NCBI RefSeq assembly: GCF_002158995.1
Contig: NZ_LOHF01000032.1
Span: 1-50,209 of the forward strand
DNA length: 50,209 nucleotides
Source: Pseudomonas caspiana
Lineage (GTDB): Bacteria > Pseudomonadota > Gammaproteobacteria > Pseudomonadales > Pseudomonadaceae
Direction: 5' to 3'
Below are positions 28,844 to 36,074 of this stretch, in pieces. Below the pieces are notes generated by a model. It was not told the origin of the DNA and did no database searches. It was given only the letters and a program-made list of their open reading frames with translations. Position 1 is the first letter of the stretch, and every line of letters starts with the position of its first letter. A program made the position numbers and the translations under genes.

Positions 28844-28926
28844 AGCAGCTTCAAGCTGCAAGCCATAAGCTGCAAGACGGCGTTCAGAGCCTTTCTTGTA
28901 CCTTGTAACTTGTAGCTTGCTGCTGG
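28844..28926. repeat. Imperfect repeat of the AAGCTGCAAG type between adhC and fghA
   Basis: The region is built from short words such as AGCTTCAAGCTGCAAGC on the left and CTTGTAGCTTGCTGCTG on the right, which pair imperfectly. Such low-complexity palindromic units are common in Pseudomonas intergenic DNA. Here it lies inside a two-gene pathway unit and could affect fghA expression. Confidence 0.6.
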
Positions 28927-28939
28927 GAGGCTACGACCC

Positions 28940-29785
28940 ATGGCTCTTGAAAACATTTCCTGCCAGAAAAGCTTTGGCGGCTGGCACAAACGTTACAAGC
29001 ATCATTCCGAAGTGCTTGGTTGCCACATGGTGTTTGCCGTTTACCTGCCGCCACAGGCAGAGCAGGGCGTTAAGTTACCAGTGTTGTACTGGCTCTCGGG
29101 CCTGACCTGCACTGATGAAAACTTCATGCAGAAGGCTGCGGCTCAACGTGTTGCGGCAGAGTTGGGTTTGATTATCGTTGCGCCCGACACAAGCCCGCGT
29201 GGCCCTGATGTCGCGGGCGATCCCGACGGTGCGTGGGATTTTGGCCTCGGTGCCGGGTTCTATCTCAATGCGACCCAGGAGCCTTGGGCCAGGCATTACC
29301 GCATGCACGATTACGTGGTCAACGAGCTTCCTGCCTTGGTCGAAGAGCATTTCCCGGCTTCGCAGGCACGTGGCATCAGCGGGCACTCAATGGGCGGCCA
29401 CGGCGCGCTGGTCTGCGCTTTGCGCAATCCGGGGCGCTACAAATCCGTTTCGGCTTTTTCGCCGATTACTAATCCCATGGATTGCCCTTGGGGTCAGAAA
29501 GCTTTTTCCCGTTATCTGGGGGAAGAGCGTTCACGCTGGCGGGAATGGGATGCCAGTGTGCTGATTGCCGATGCACGCGAGAAGTTGCCGATCCTGGTGG
29601 ATCAGGGGGATCGTGATGATTTCCTCGCCAACCAGCTCAAGCCCGAGGCGCTGGTTCAGGCGGCGAAGGCGGCAGGTCATCCTCTTACACTGCGCATGCA
29701 GCCTGGTTACGACCACAGCTATTTCTTCATCGCCAGCTTCATAGAAGATCACCTTCGGCATCATGGCGACGCGTTGAACAGCTAA
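28940..29785 (+). CDS. fghA: S-formylglutathione hydrolase
   Basis: Hydrolyses S-formylglutathione to formate and glutathione, completing formaldehyde detoxification started by AdhC. The 281-residue alpha/beta-hydrolase (esterase D family) has the nucleophile elbow GISGHSMGGHGAL, the WLSGLTCTDENF oxyanion region, and the catalytic Asp and His in the DQGDRDDF and GYDHSYFF segments. The start follows GGGAGG. The gene's message ends at the hairpin just before ispF. Confidence 0.95.
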   Translation: MALENISCQKSFGGWHKRYKHHSEVLGCHMVFAVYLPPQAEQGVKLPVLYWLSGLTCTDENFMQKAAAQRVAAELGLIIVAPDTSPRGPDVAGDPDGAWDFGLGAGFYLNATQEPWARHYRMHDYVVNELPALVEEHFPASQARGISGHSMGGHGALVCALRNPGRYKSVSAFSPITNPMDCPWGQKAFSRYLGEERSRWREWDASVLIADAREKLPILVDQGDRDDFLANQLKPEALVQAAKAAGHPLTLRMQPGYDHSYFFIASFIEDHLRHHGDALNS

Positions 29786-29808
29786 GCGTCGACAAAGTAG
29801 GTAGAATC

Positions 29809-29837
29809 ACGCCCTGACTTTTTTCAGGGCGTTTTTT
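29809..29837 (+). terminator. fghA terminator abutting the ispF start codon
   Basis: ACGCCCTGA at 29809-29817 pairs with TCAGGGCGT at 29824-29832 and is followed by six T residues ending at 29837. The ispF ATG begins at 29838. Confidence 0.8.
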
Positions 29838-30311
29838 ATGCGTATTGGCCATGGCTACGATGTGCACCGTTTCGCTGAAGGCGATTTCATCACCTTGGGT
29901 GGCGTTCGCATTGCGCACCGGTTCGGCCTGCTCGCCCACTCCGATGGGGATGTGTTGCTGCACGCTTTGAGCGATGCACTGCTTGGCGCTGCTGCACTGG
30001 GTGATATCGGTAAACATTTTCCGGACACCGATCCGCAATTCAAAGGTGCTGACAGTCGCGCATTGCTGCGCCACGTCCTGACTCTGGTACAGAGCAAGGG
30101 CTGGAAAGTCGGCAATGTGGACGCAACCATTGTCGCTCAGGCACCGAAAATGGCGCCTCATATCGAATCGATGCGCGCATTGATTGCCGAGGATCTTCAA
30201 GTCGAGCTCGATCAAGTGAACGTCAAGGCAACCACCACTGAAAAGCTTGGTTTCACCGGCCGTGAAGAAGGCATCGCCGTTCACGCCGTTGCGCTGTTGC
30301 TGTCCGCATGA
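29838..30311 (+). CDS. ispF: 2-C-methyl-D-erythritol 2,4-cyclodiphosphate synthase
   Basis: Cyclises CDP-methylerythritol phosphate to MEcPP in the MEP pathway. The 157-residue trimeric enzyme has the zinc ligands in MRIGHGYDVHRF and HSDGDVLLHALSDALLG, and the C-terminal ATTTEKLGFTGREEGIA motif. The ATG directly follows the T-run of a terminator hairpin, so there is no free Shine-Dalgarno; the only purine-rich stretch (AGGG) lies inside the hairpin's right arm. It overlaps truD by four bases. Confidence 0.96.
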   Translation: MRIGHGYDVHRFAEGDFITLGGVRIAHRFGLLAHSDGDVLLHALSDALLGAAALGDIGKHFPDTDPQFKGADSRALLRHVLTLVQSKGWKVGNVDATIVAQAPKMAPHIESMRALIAEDLQVELDQVNVKATTTEKLGFTGREEGIAVHAVALLLSA

Positions 30312-31366
30312 CCGAATCAGAACTGCTGGGCCCGCAAGCTTATGGCCCGCCGCTGGGTAGCGCGGTGCTCAAGGCGACTGCCGAGGATTTTCAGGTCGAC
30401 GAAGTGCTGGATATCCCGCTCTCCGGCGATGGCGAGCATTTATGGTTATGGGTCGAGAAACGCGGCCTCAACACCGAAGAAGCCGCCCGTCGTCTGGCGC
30501 GTGCCGCTGGCGTTCAGCTCAGGACTGTCAGCTACGCGGGCCTGAAGGATCGGCAGGCGCTGACTCGTCAGTGGTTTAGCATCCAGTTGCCTGGCAAGGC
30601 CGATCCTGATCTGAGTTCGGCTGAAAACGAAACCCTGAAAATCCTTCAAAGCTCTCGCCACAAGCGCAAGCTTCAGCGCGGCGCCCATGCTGCAAATGGT
30701 TTCACGTTGCGCCTGACCCAGTTGAGCGTCGACAAAGACGCGCTCAATGCGCGGCTTGAGGCAATTGCCAAGGCCGGTATTCCTAATTACTTCGGTGCCC
30801 AGCGCTTTGGCTACCAAGGCGGAAATCTGGGTGAGGCGCGTGATTACGCTGCGCGTCAGGCATTACCGGAGCAACGTGCAGTGCGTTCCCGGCTATTATC
30901 GACGGCCCGTAGCTACCTCTTCAATCAGGTCCTGGCGGCGCGTGTTGCTGATGGTTCCTGGCAGGTGGCGCAGGTCGGTGACTTGCTGGCATTCACCGAC
31001 AGCCGCAGTTTTTTTCCGGCGGGCGTCGATGAATGCAATGATCCTCGGCTGGCGATTCTCGATCTGCATCCGACCGGCCCGCAATGGGGAGAAGGCCTAT
31101 CGCCAGCCTCCGGAGCCACGGCGACACTGGAAAACGACGTGGCCAATCGCGAGTCGGCATTGCGCGACTGGCTCACAAGAGCCGGAATGGAGCACGAACG
31201 ACGCATCCTGCGACTGCCCATTGGCCGGTTGACGTGGCATTATCCCGAGCCTGACATTCTGCAACTGGAATTCGTCCTTCCGCCCGGATGCTTCGCCACT
31301 GTACTGGTGCGCGAACTTGTTGATCTGGCCCCGGTTGGGCAGACGGACAGCTCATGCGTATTCTGA
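30308..31366 (+). CDS. truD: tRNA pseudouridine(13) synthase
   Basis: Converts U13 of tRNA-Glu to pseudouridine. The catalytic motif SYAGLKDRQALTRQWFS near residue 77 contains the essential Asp, and NYFGAQRFGYQGGNL lies further on. The insertion domain typical of TruD follows. Length is 352 residues. The start overlaps ispF by ATGA, and the last 13 bases overlap surE, so ispF-truD-surE-pcm form a tightly coupled unit. Confidence 0.96.
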   Translation: MTESELLGPQAYGPPLGSAVLKATAEDFQVDEVLDIPLSGDGEHLWLWVEKRGLNTEEAARRLARAAGVQLRTVSYAGLKDRQALTRQWFSIQLPGKADPDLSSAENETLKILQSSRHKRKLQRGAHAANGFTLRLTQLSVDKDALNARLEAIAKAGIPNYFGAQRFGYQGGNLGEARDYAARQALPEQRAVRSRLLSTARSYLFNQVLAARVADGSWQVAQVGDLLAFTDSRSFFPAGVDECNDPRLAILDLHPTGPQWGEGLSPASGATATLENDVANRESALRDWLTRAGMEHERRILRLPIGRLTWHYPEPDILQLEFVLPPGCFATVLVRELVDLAPVGQTDSSCVF

Positions 31367-32103
31367 TTTCTAACGATGATGGGGTCGCCGCACCCGGTCT
31401 CGCTGCGTTGTATGCGGCGCTGGCCGATTACAGCGAATGCGTGGTGATCGCCCCCGACCAAGACAAAAGCGGCGCCAGCAGCTCGCTGACGCTCGACCGG
31501 CCTTTGCATCCCCATGCTCTGGCGAACGGTTTCATCAGCGTCAACGGTACGCCAACCGACTGTGTACATCTGGGCCTGAACGGGTTGCTGGAAGTGCAAC
31601 CGGACATGGTCGTGTCGGGTATTAATCTGGGCGCTAACCTGGGAGACGATGTTCTGTATTCCGGGACTGTGGCTGCAGCCCTTGAGGGACGATTCCTGGA
31701 AAGGCCTTCATTTGCCTTCTCATTCCTGTCACGTCAGCCGGATAACCTGGCGACTGCTGCGCATTACGCGCGACTGTTGGTGGAAGCTCATGAGCAGCTT
31801 GATTTGCCGCCGCGCACCGTCTTGAACGTAAACATTCCCAATCTGCCCCTCGATCATATTCGGGGCATTCAATTGACCCGTCTTGGTCATAGGGCACGAG
31901 CTGCAGCGCCGATCAAGGTCGTGGATCCACGAGGTCGGGCCGGCTACTGGATTGCAGCTGCCGGTGACGCAGAGGATGGCGGTGCAGGCACGGATTTTCA
32001 TGCAGTGATGCAGGGTTATGTTTCTGTTACCCCCTTGCAGCTTGATCGTACTTACCAGGACGGGTTCGCTAGCCTGAACAAATGGCTGGAGGGCCTTCTT
32101 TGA
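31354..32103 (+). CDS. surE: 5'/3'-nucleotidase SurE
   Basis: Metal-dependent nucleotidase for nucleoside monophosphates, linked to stationary-phase survival. The N-terminal metal site MRILISNDDGVAAPG and the motifs GTPTDCVHLGL and SGINLGANLGDDVLYSGT are intact. The 249-residue length is usual. It overlaps truD at its start and pcm at its stop (TGATG). The order surE-pcm-nlpD-rpoS is widely conserved in gamma-proteobacteria. Confidence 0.97.
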   Translation: MRILISNDDGVAAPGLAALYAALADYSECVVIAPDQDKSGASSSLTLDRPLHPHALANGFISVNGTPTDCVHLGLNGLLEVQPDMVVSGINLGANLGDDVLYSGTVAAALEGRFLERPSFAFSFLSRQPDNLATAAHYARLLVEAHEQLDLPPRTVLNVNIPNLPLDHIRGIQLTRLGHRARAAAPIKVVDPRGRAGYWIAAAGDAEDGGAGTDFHAVMQGYVSVTPLQLDRTYQDGFASLNKWLEGLL

Positions 32104-32780
32104 TGTCGCGCGAGCAAGATGATCTGTTACGTCGTGGAATCGGGATGACTTCTCAGCGGACTCGCGAGCGTCTGATTCAACGTCTCTACGATGAAGGGCT
32201 GTCCAACGCCCAAGTGCTGGAAGTCATTCGCAAGACACCGCGGCATCTGTTTGTCGATGAGGCCCTGGCTCATCGAGCCTATGAAGATACCGCGCTGCCG
32301 ATCGGTCATAACCAGACGATTTCCCAGCCCTACATGGTCGCCCGTATGAGCGAGCTGCTGCTGGCGGCAGGCCCGCTGGACAAGGTGTTGGAAATCGGTA
32401 CCGGTTCCGGTTACCAGACCGCGGTACTGGCTCAATTGGTTGAGCGTGTTTTTTCGGTAGAGCGCATCAAGGTTCTGCAGGATCGCGCCAAGGAACGTCT
32501 GGTCGAGCTCAATCTGCGCAACGTGGTATTTCGCTGGGGCGATGGTTGGGAAGGCTGGCCAGCGCTTGCTCCTTATAACGGGATTATCGTGACCGCAGTG
32601 GCAACCGACGTGCCGCAGGCTTTGCTTGATCAGCTCGCACCTGGGGGGCGTTTAGTGATCCCGGTGGGTTCCGGCGAAGTGCAGCAGTTAATGCTGATCG
32701 TGCGCGAGGAAAACGGGTTCTCTCGTCATGTGCTGGGTGCCGTACGTTTTGTACCATTATTAAATGGTCCGCTGGCTTGA
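32103..32780 (+). CDS. pcm: Protein-L-isoaspartate O-methyltransferase
   Basis: Repairs isoaspartyl residues in aged proteins using S-adenosylmethionine. Motif I is KVLEIGTGSGYQTAVLAQL, and HNQTISQPYMVARM precedes it. I chose ATG 32103, which overlaps the surE stop and has GGAGG upstream (225 residues). ATG 32145 would give MTSQRTRERL and 211 residues as annotated in P. aeruginosa, and is a realistic alternative. Confidence 0.93.
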   Translation: MSREQDDLLRRGIGMTSQRTRERLIQRLYDEGLSNAQVLEVIRKTPRHLFVDEALAHRAYEDTALPIGHNQTISQPYMVARMSELLLAAGPLDKVLEIGTGSGYQTAVLAQLVERVFSVERIKVLQDRAKERLVELNLRNVVFRWGDGWEGWPALAPYNGIIVTAVATDVPQALLDQLAPGGRLVIPVGSGEVQQLMLIVREENGFSRHVLGAVRFVPLLNGPLA

Positions 32781-32974
32781 GAGAATAACCCACTGAATTC
32801 TGGTTGAAGCCATCTGTCTATCTCATGGCATCAAGAGCCAATAACGGGGAATGACCCTGTGAAGTGGCTAACCTGACCGCACAATTGGATTCAGCGCAGT
32901 TAAGCAGTAGCTGCCAGCCGTTATTACGGCACAATAGGCATCTTTAATTCAGTCACCAGTAAAGGGAGTGGCGG

Positions 32975-33841
32975 GTGAGTCGCACAGTCATTCGGCAGCG
33001 TAGTTTTTCAACAAGTTTTCAGCGGCTGGTGATTGGCATTGCACTCAGTGTCCTCTTGGTCGGGTGCTCCAGCTCTCCCTCCGGTGGCGTGCGTGTCGTC
33101 GACCGTAACAATAATGCCGCGCCTCAACGCCCGACTGTAACCACCGGGCAATATGTCGTCCGTCGCGGCGATACGCTTTTTTCTATTGCCTTTCGTTACG
33201 GCTGGGATTACAAGGCGCTGGCGGCGCGTAATCAGATTCCTGAACCCTACACGATTCGTCCGGGTCAGACGATTCGCTTTGACGGGCGTTCAAATTCAAC
33301 ATCGTCAGCTGTTGTAACTGCACCTGGTGCGGTTCGCCCACCTGTGGCATCTACCACGACGTCGACGACAACCAGTCCTTCCGGCTCGGTCAAAACCACG
33401 GTCATTTCCAAGCCTGTCACGGCTGTTCCTCCTCCAGCGAGCGACTCGACGGGGCCTGCAGGGCCCTCTCCGAAGGGCTGGACATGGCCGTCTAATGGAG
33501 TTTTGATCGGGAAATTTTCTTCAAACGGTAGTTTGAATAAAGGCATTGATATCGCTGGGGATTTGGGACAGCCTGTTTTAGCTGCGTCTGATGGGTCAGT
33601 TGTCTACGCCGGGAGTGGGTTGCGGGGCTACGGCGAATTAGTCATCATCAAACACAGCGATACCTACGTCAGTGCTTACGGCCACAACCGTAGGCTGTTG
33701 GTACGGGAGGGGCAACAGGTCAAGGCAGGGCAGACGATTGCCGAGATGGGGTCAACGGGAACTGACCGGGTGAAGCTGCATTTTGAGATTCGCCGCCAAG
33801 GTAAACCTGTAGATCCACTGCAATTCCTGCCACGTCGTTGA
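32975..33841 (+). CDS. nlpD: Lipoprotein NlpD, LysM/M23 amidase activator
   Basis: Outer-membrane lipoprotein that activates a cell-division amidase (AmiC type). The signal peptide ends in the lipobox LLVGC with Cys31. A LysM domain (YVVRRGDTLFSIAFRYGWD) follows near residue 54, then a Ser/Thr/Pro-rich linker, then a C-terminal LytM/M23 domain. Zinc ligands are missing: the usual His before GID is Asn (NKGIDIAG), and the HxH pair reads KLHFEIR. This fits a regulator rather than a peptidase. Start is GTG after AAAGGGAG. In Pseudomonas the main rpoS promoter lies inside nlpD. Confidence 0.95.
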   Translation: MSRTVIRQRSFSTSFQRLVIGIALSVLLVGCSSSPSGGVRVVDRNNNAAPQRPTVTTGQYVVRRGDTLFSIAFRYGWDYKALAARNQIPEPYTIRPGQTIRFDGRSNSTSSAVVTAPGAVRPPVASTTTSTTTSPSGSVKTTVISKPVTAVPPPASDSTGPAGPSPKGWTWPSNGVLIGKFSSNGSLNKGIDIAGDLGQPVLAASDGSVVYAGSGLRGYGELVIIKHSDTYVSAYGHNRRLLVREGQQVKAGQTIAEMGSTGTDRVKLHFEIRRQGKPVDPLQFLPRR

Positions 33842-33942
33842 TTGTTGCCAGCCTGTTCCTAGCGTAGAGGGACAGGCTCAAGCGTTGCCATGGAATTGGC
33901 GTCGCTGGAGCTTGAGGTCGAACTCACCAAAGGACTATAACA

Positions 33943-34959
33943 ATGGCTCTCAGTAAAGAAGCGCCGGAGTTTGACATCGACGATGAGGTTCTCCTTATGG
34001 AAGCCGGCATCGTTCTGGAATCGGAGCATGAAGCAGACGAGAAGCAGACCCTTGCTACTACTGCGCCCCGTTCCAGAGCAAAAAACTCCACAACGCTCAA
34101 GCAACACAAATATATCGACTACACCCGGGCGCTTGATGCGACCCAGTTGTACCTCAATGAAATCGGATTTTCCCCGCTGCTTTCTCCGGAAGAAGAAGTC
34201 CATTTTGCGAGACTCTCGCAAAAAGGTGATCCGGCTGGTCGCAAGCGCATGATTGAAAGCAATTTGCGGTTGGTAGTGAAAATTGCCAGGCGCTATGTCA
34301 ATCGTGGGTTGTCATTGCTGGACCTGATCGAAGAGGGCAACCTCGGGCTTATCAGAGCAGTCGAAAAATTCGATCCGGAACGGGGGTTCCGTTTCTCAAC
34401 TTACGCGACATGGTGGATTCGTCAGACCATCGAGCGTGCGATCATGAATCAGACCCGTACCATTCGGTTGCCGATTCATGTCGTCAAAGAACTCAATGTC
34501 TATTTGCGGGCCGCCCGCGAACTGACACAAAAACTCGATCACGAGCCCTCTCCTGAAGAAATCGCTAACTTGCTTGAAAAGCCGGTGGGTGAGGTCAAGC
34601 GTATGCTGGGCCTGAATGAGCGGGTTTCTTCTGTCGATGTTTCGCTCGGTCCGGATTCTGACAAGACTTTGCTCGATACACTGACTGATGACCGTCCGAC
34701 GGATCCTTGCGAGTTGCTGCAGGACGATGATCTTTCCCAGAGCATCGACCAATGGCTCTCTGAGCTGACCGACAAGCAGAGAGAGGTCGTGATACGGCGT
34801 TTCGGCTTGCGCGGGCATGAGAGCAGCACGCTGGAGGACGTAGGGCTGGAAATTGGCCTTACGCGTGAGCGTGTCAGGCAGATTCAGGTCGAGGGTCTCA
34901 AGCGTCTGCGGGAAATCCTTGAGAAAAATGGCTTGTCTAGCGAGTCATTGTTTCAATGA
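33943..34959 (+). CDS. rpoS: RNA polymerase sigma factor RpoS
   Basis: Stationary-phase and general stress sigma factor, 338 residues. Region 1.2 begins around YTRALDATQLYLNEIGFSP, region 2 has NLRLVVKIARRYVNRGLSL and FRFSTYATWWIRQTIERAI for -10 recognition, and region 4 ends with LEIGLTRERVRQIQVEGLK, the -35-binding helix-turn-helix. ATG at 33943 has AAAGGA upstream. The acidic N-terminus is typical of Pseudomonas RpoS. Its terminator is at 35004-35032 and the sRNA gene rsmZ follows. Confidence 0.97.
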   Translation: MALSKEAPEFDIDDEVLLMEAGIVLESEHEADEKQTLATTAPRSRAKNSTTLKQHKYIDYTRALDATQLYLNEIGFSPLLSPEEEVHFARLSQKGDPAGRKRMIESNLRLVVKIARRYVNRGLSLLDLIEEGNLGLIRAVEKFDPERGFRFSTYATWWIRQTIERAIMNQTRTIRLPIHVVKELNVYLRAARELTQKLDHEPSPEEIANLLEKPVGEVKRMLGLNERVSSVDVSLGPDSDKTLLDTLTDDRPTDPCELLQDDDLSQSIDQWLSELTDKQREVVIRRFGLRGHESSTLEDVGLEIGLTRERVRQIQVEGLKRLREILEKNGLSSESLFQ

Positions 34960-34973
34960 TGTGAATAGACATA

Positions 34974-35032
34974 AAGATAAACACTGAGTTTATCTTCGCT
35001 CATAAAAAACACTCCGCTCAGGGGTGTTTTTT
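34974..35032 (+). terminator. rpoS terminator region with two hairpins
   Basis: An AT-rich hairpin, AAGATAAAC (34974-34982) with GTTTATCTT (34988-34996), precedes a true intrinsic terminator in which AAAAAACACTCC (35004-35015) pairs with GGGGTGTTTTTT (35021-35032, with one G-U pair). The A-run on the left allows it to act in both directions. Confidence 0.8.
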
Positions 35033-35101
35033 ATGGGTGAGGATAAATGGAGCGCGATTAAATTCTCATGGCATTTACGTGAGTTATTCGGATTCTTTCA
35101 A

Positions 35102-35119
35102 CGTAAGTCATTACTTACG
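35102..35119. promoter_or_regulatory. GacA upstream activating sequence of rsmZ
   Basis: An 18-bp palindrome, CGTAAGTCATTACTTACG, closely resembles the GacA-dependent UAS (TGTAAG-N6-CTTACA type). It is centred about 178 bp before the predicted rsmZ start, the distance known for this gene in fluorescent pseudomonads. Confidence 0.85.
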
Positions 35120-35253
35120 CTGTGTGTAAGATTTCGAGAAATACATTGCACAACATTGACCATAAGAGTTGTAGTAACGATCTAACTTTATGAATTTAAA
35201 GGCTTTTATTATTTGTTTTTTATGGCGTGGAAAATCTTGAAAGGTTTTGCTTA

Positions 35254-35282
35254 CTTGCCCTTATCCGAGAACTCACTACTAT
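35254..35282 (+). promoter_or_regulatory. rsmZ promoter
   Basis: CTTGCC at 35254-35259 and TACTAT at 35277-35282 are spaced by 17 bp. Transcription would start near 35289 with TGTGCCCACGGA. Confidence 0.7.
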
Positions 35283-35288
35283 CAGAAC

Positions 35289-35419
35289 TGTGCCCACGGA
35301 TGGGCGCAGGCCGTCAAGGAAGACAGTCAAGGACATCGCAGGACGCGATTCATCAGGATGATGAAAGGGATTAAAAGGATTAGGGAAAAATGTGGGCGGG
35401 TCATACCGCCCCTTTTTTT
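35289..35419 (+). ncRNA. rsmZ: RsmZ small regulatory RNA
   Basis: Gac/Rsm-system RNA that titrates the translational repressor RsmA/CsrA. About 131 nt with eight GGA motifs. Three are displayed in hairpin loops: GCCCA-CGGA-TGGGC (35292-35305), ATCGC-AGGAC-GCGAT (35335-35349) and TCATC-AGGAT-GATGA (35350-35364). Others are in single-stranded AAGGA or AGGGA stretches. It ends with the terminator GGGCGG (35394-35399)/CCGCCC (35406-35411) and seven T residues. Its position between rpoS and fdxA, same strand as rpoS, and the upstream GacA palindrome support the assignment. Exact ends are inferred from the promoter and terminator. Confidence 0.9.
35394..35419 (+). terminator. rsmZ terminator
   Basis: A six-base-pair GC stem (GGGCGG with CCGCCC) is followed directly by C and seven T residues. 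Confidence 0.85.
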
Positions 35420-35462
35420 CGTCTGAAGAAAAGTGCGGTCCACGCCAAATGCCGCGCACAAA

Positions 35463-35487
35463 AAAAGCCCCCTGAAGGGGCTTTCTT
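35463..35487 (-). terminator. fdxA terminator
   Basis: On the minus strand AAAGCCCCTTCAGGGGGCTTTTTTT forms a GC-rich hairpin with a long T-run just after fdxA. The plus-strand version also has a T-rich tail, so it could back up the rsmZ terminator. Confidence 0.8.
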
Positions 35488-35503
35488 CAACAGCCGGGAA
35501 TTC

Positions 35504-35827
35504 TTAGCGTTCCAAGTCTGCGATCTTACCGGTTTTACCATCCCACTCGGCTGCGTCGGGCAGCGCGTCTTTTTTCTCGGTGATATTCGGCCAGACATCC
35601 GCGAGCTCGGCGTTGAGCTCGATGAAGTTTTCCATTCCGGCAGGAATCTCATCTTCCGAGAAAATGGCCTGGGCGGGGCACTCAGGCTCGCAAAGCGCAC
35701 AGTCGATGCACTCATCCGGGTGAATCACCAGGAAGTTCGGGCCTTCGTAGAAGCAGTCCACCGGACAGACTTCTACACAGTCGGTGTATTTGCACTTGAT
35801 GCAGTTGTCGGTGACGACGAAGGTCAT
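35504..35827 (-). CDS. fdxA: 7Fe ferredoxin FdxA
   Basis: Low-potential electron carrier of the Azotobacter FdI type with one [3Fe-4S] and one [4Fe-4S] cluster. The 107-residue protein has Cys9, Cys17 and Cys50 for the 3Fe cluster and Cys21, Cys40, Cys43 and Cys46 for the 4Fe cluster, within DNCIKCKYTDCVEVCP and CIDCALCEPECP. The C-terminal half is acidic and lacks further Cys, as in this family. The start is preceded by GGAGAGA. The 247 bp between it and mutS hold its promoter region, which I could not define, and no other gene. Confidence 0.96.
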   Translation of the reverse strand: MTFVVTDNCIKCKYTDCVEVCPVDCFYEGPNFLVIHPDECIDCALCEPECPAQAIFSEDEIPAGMENFIELNAELADVWPNITEKKDALPDAAEWDGKTGKIADLER

Positions 35828-36074
35828 TTCTAATTCTCTCCTCAGGCGGCGACAGCAGAGCCCTTCGGTTTAGGGTTGCCAGGTTCGGGATTCCCCCGCG
35901 CCGTGTGAAACACATGCATTAGGTAAACGGCGCTGAATGCAGATCGACTGCGCGGCACGGCGTTCGACCCTGGGTTCGCTACGTCTCACGCGGCTCGGTT
36001 CAGCTGCTCAGCCAGGCTAAAAGCTGTCAGCGTCTCAAACCGCGCGGGATTCTAACAGCTTGTTACGGTTCTCG

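Noticed and set aside
32781..32974. Possible small gene between pcm and nlpD
   Set aside because: Only very short frames without a ribosome site. The gap most likely holds the nlpD promoter, which I could not define.
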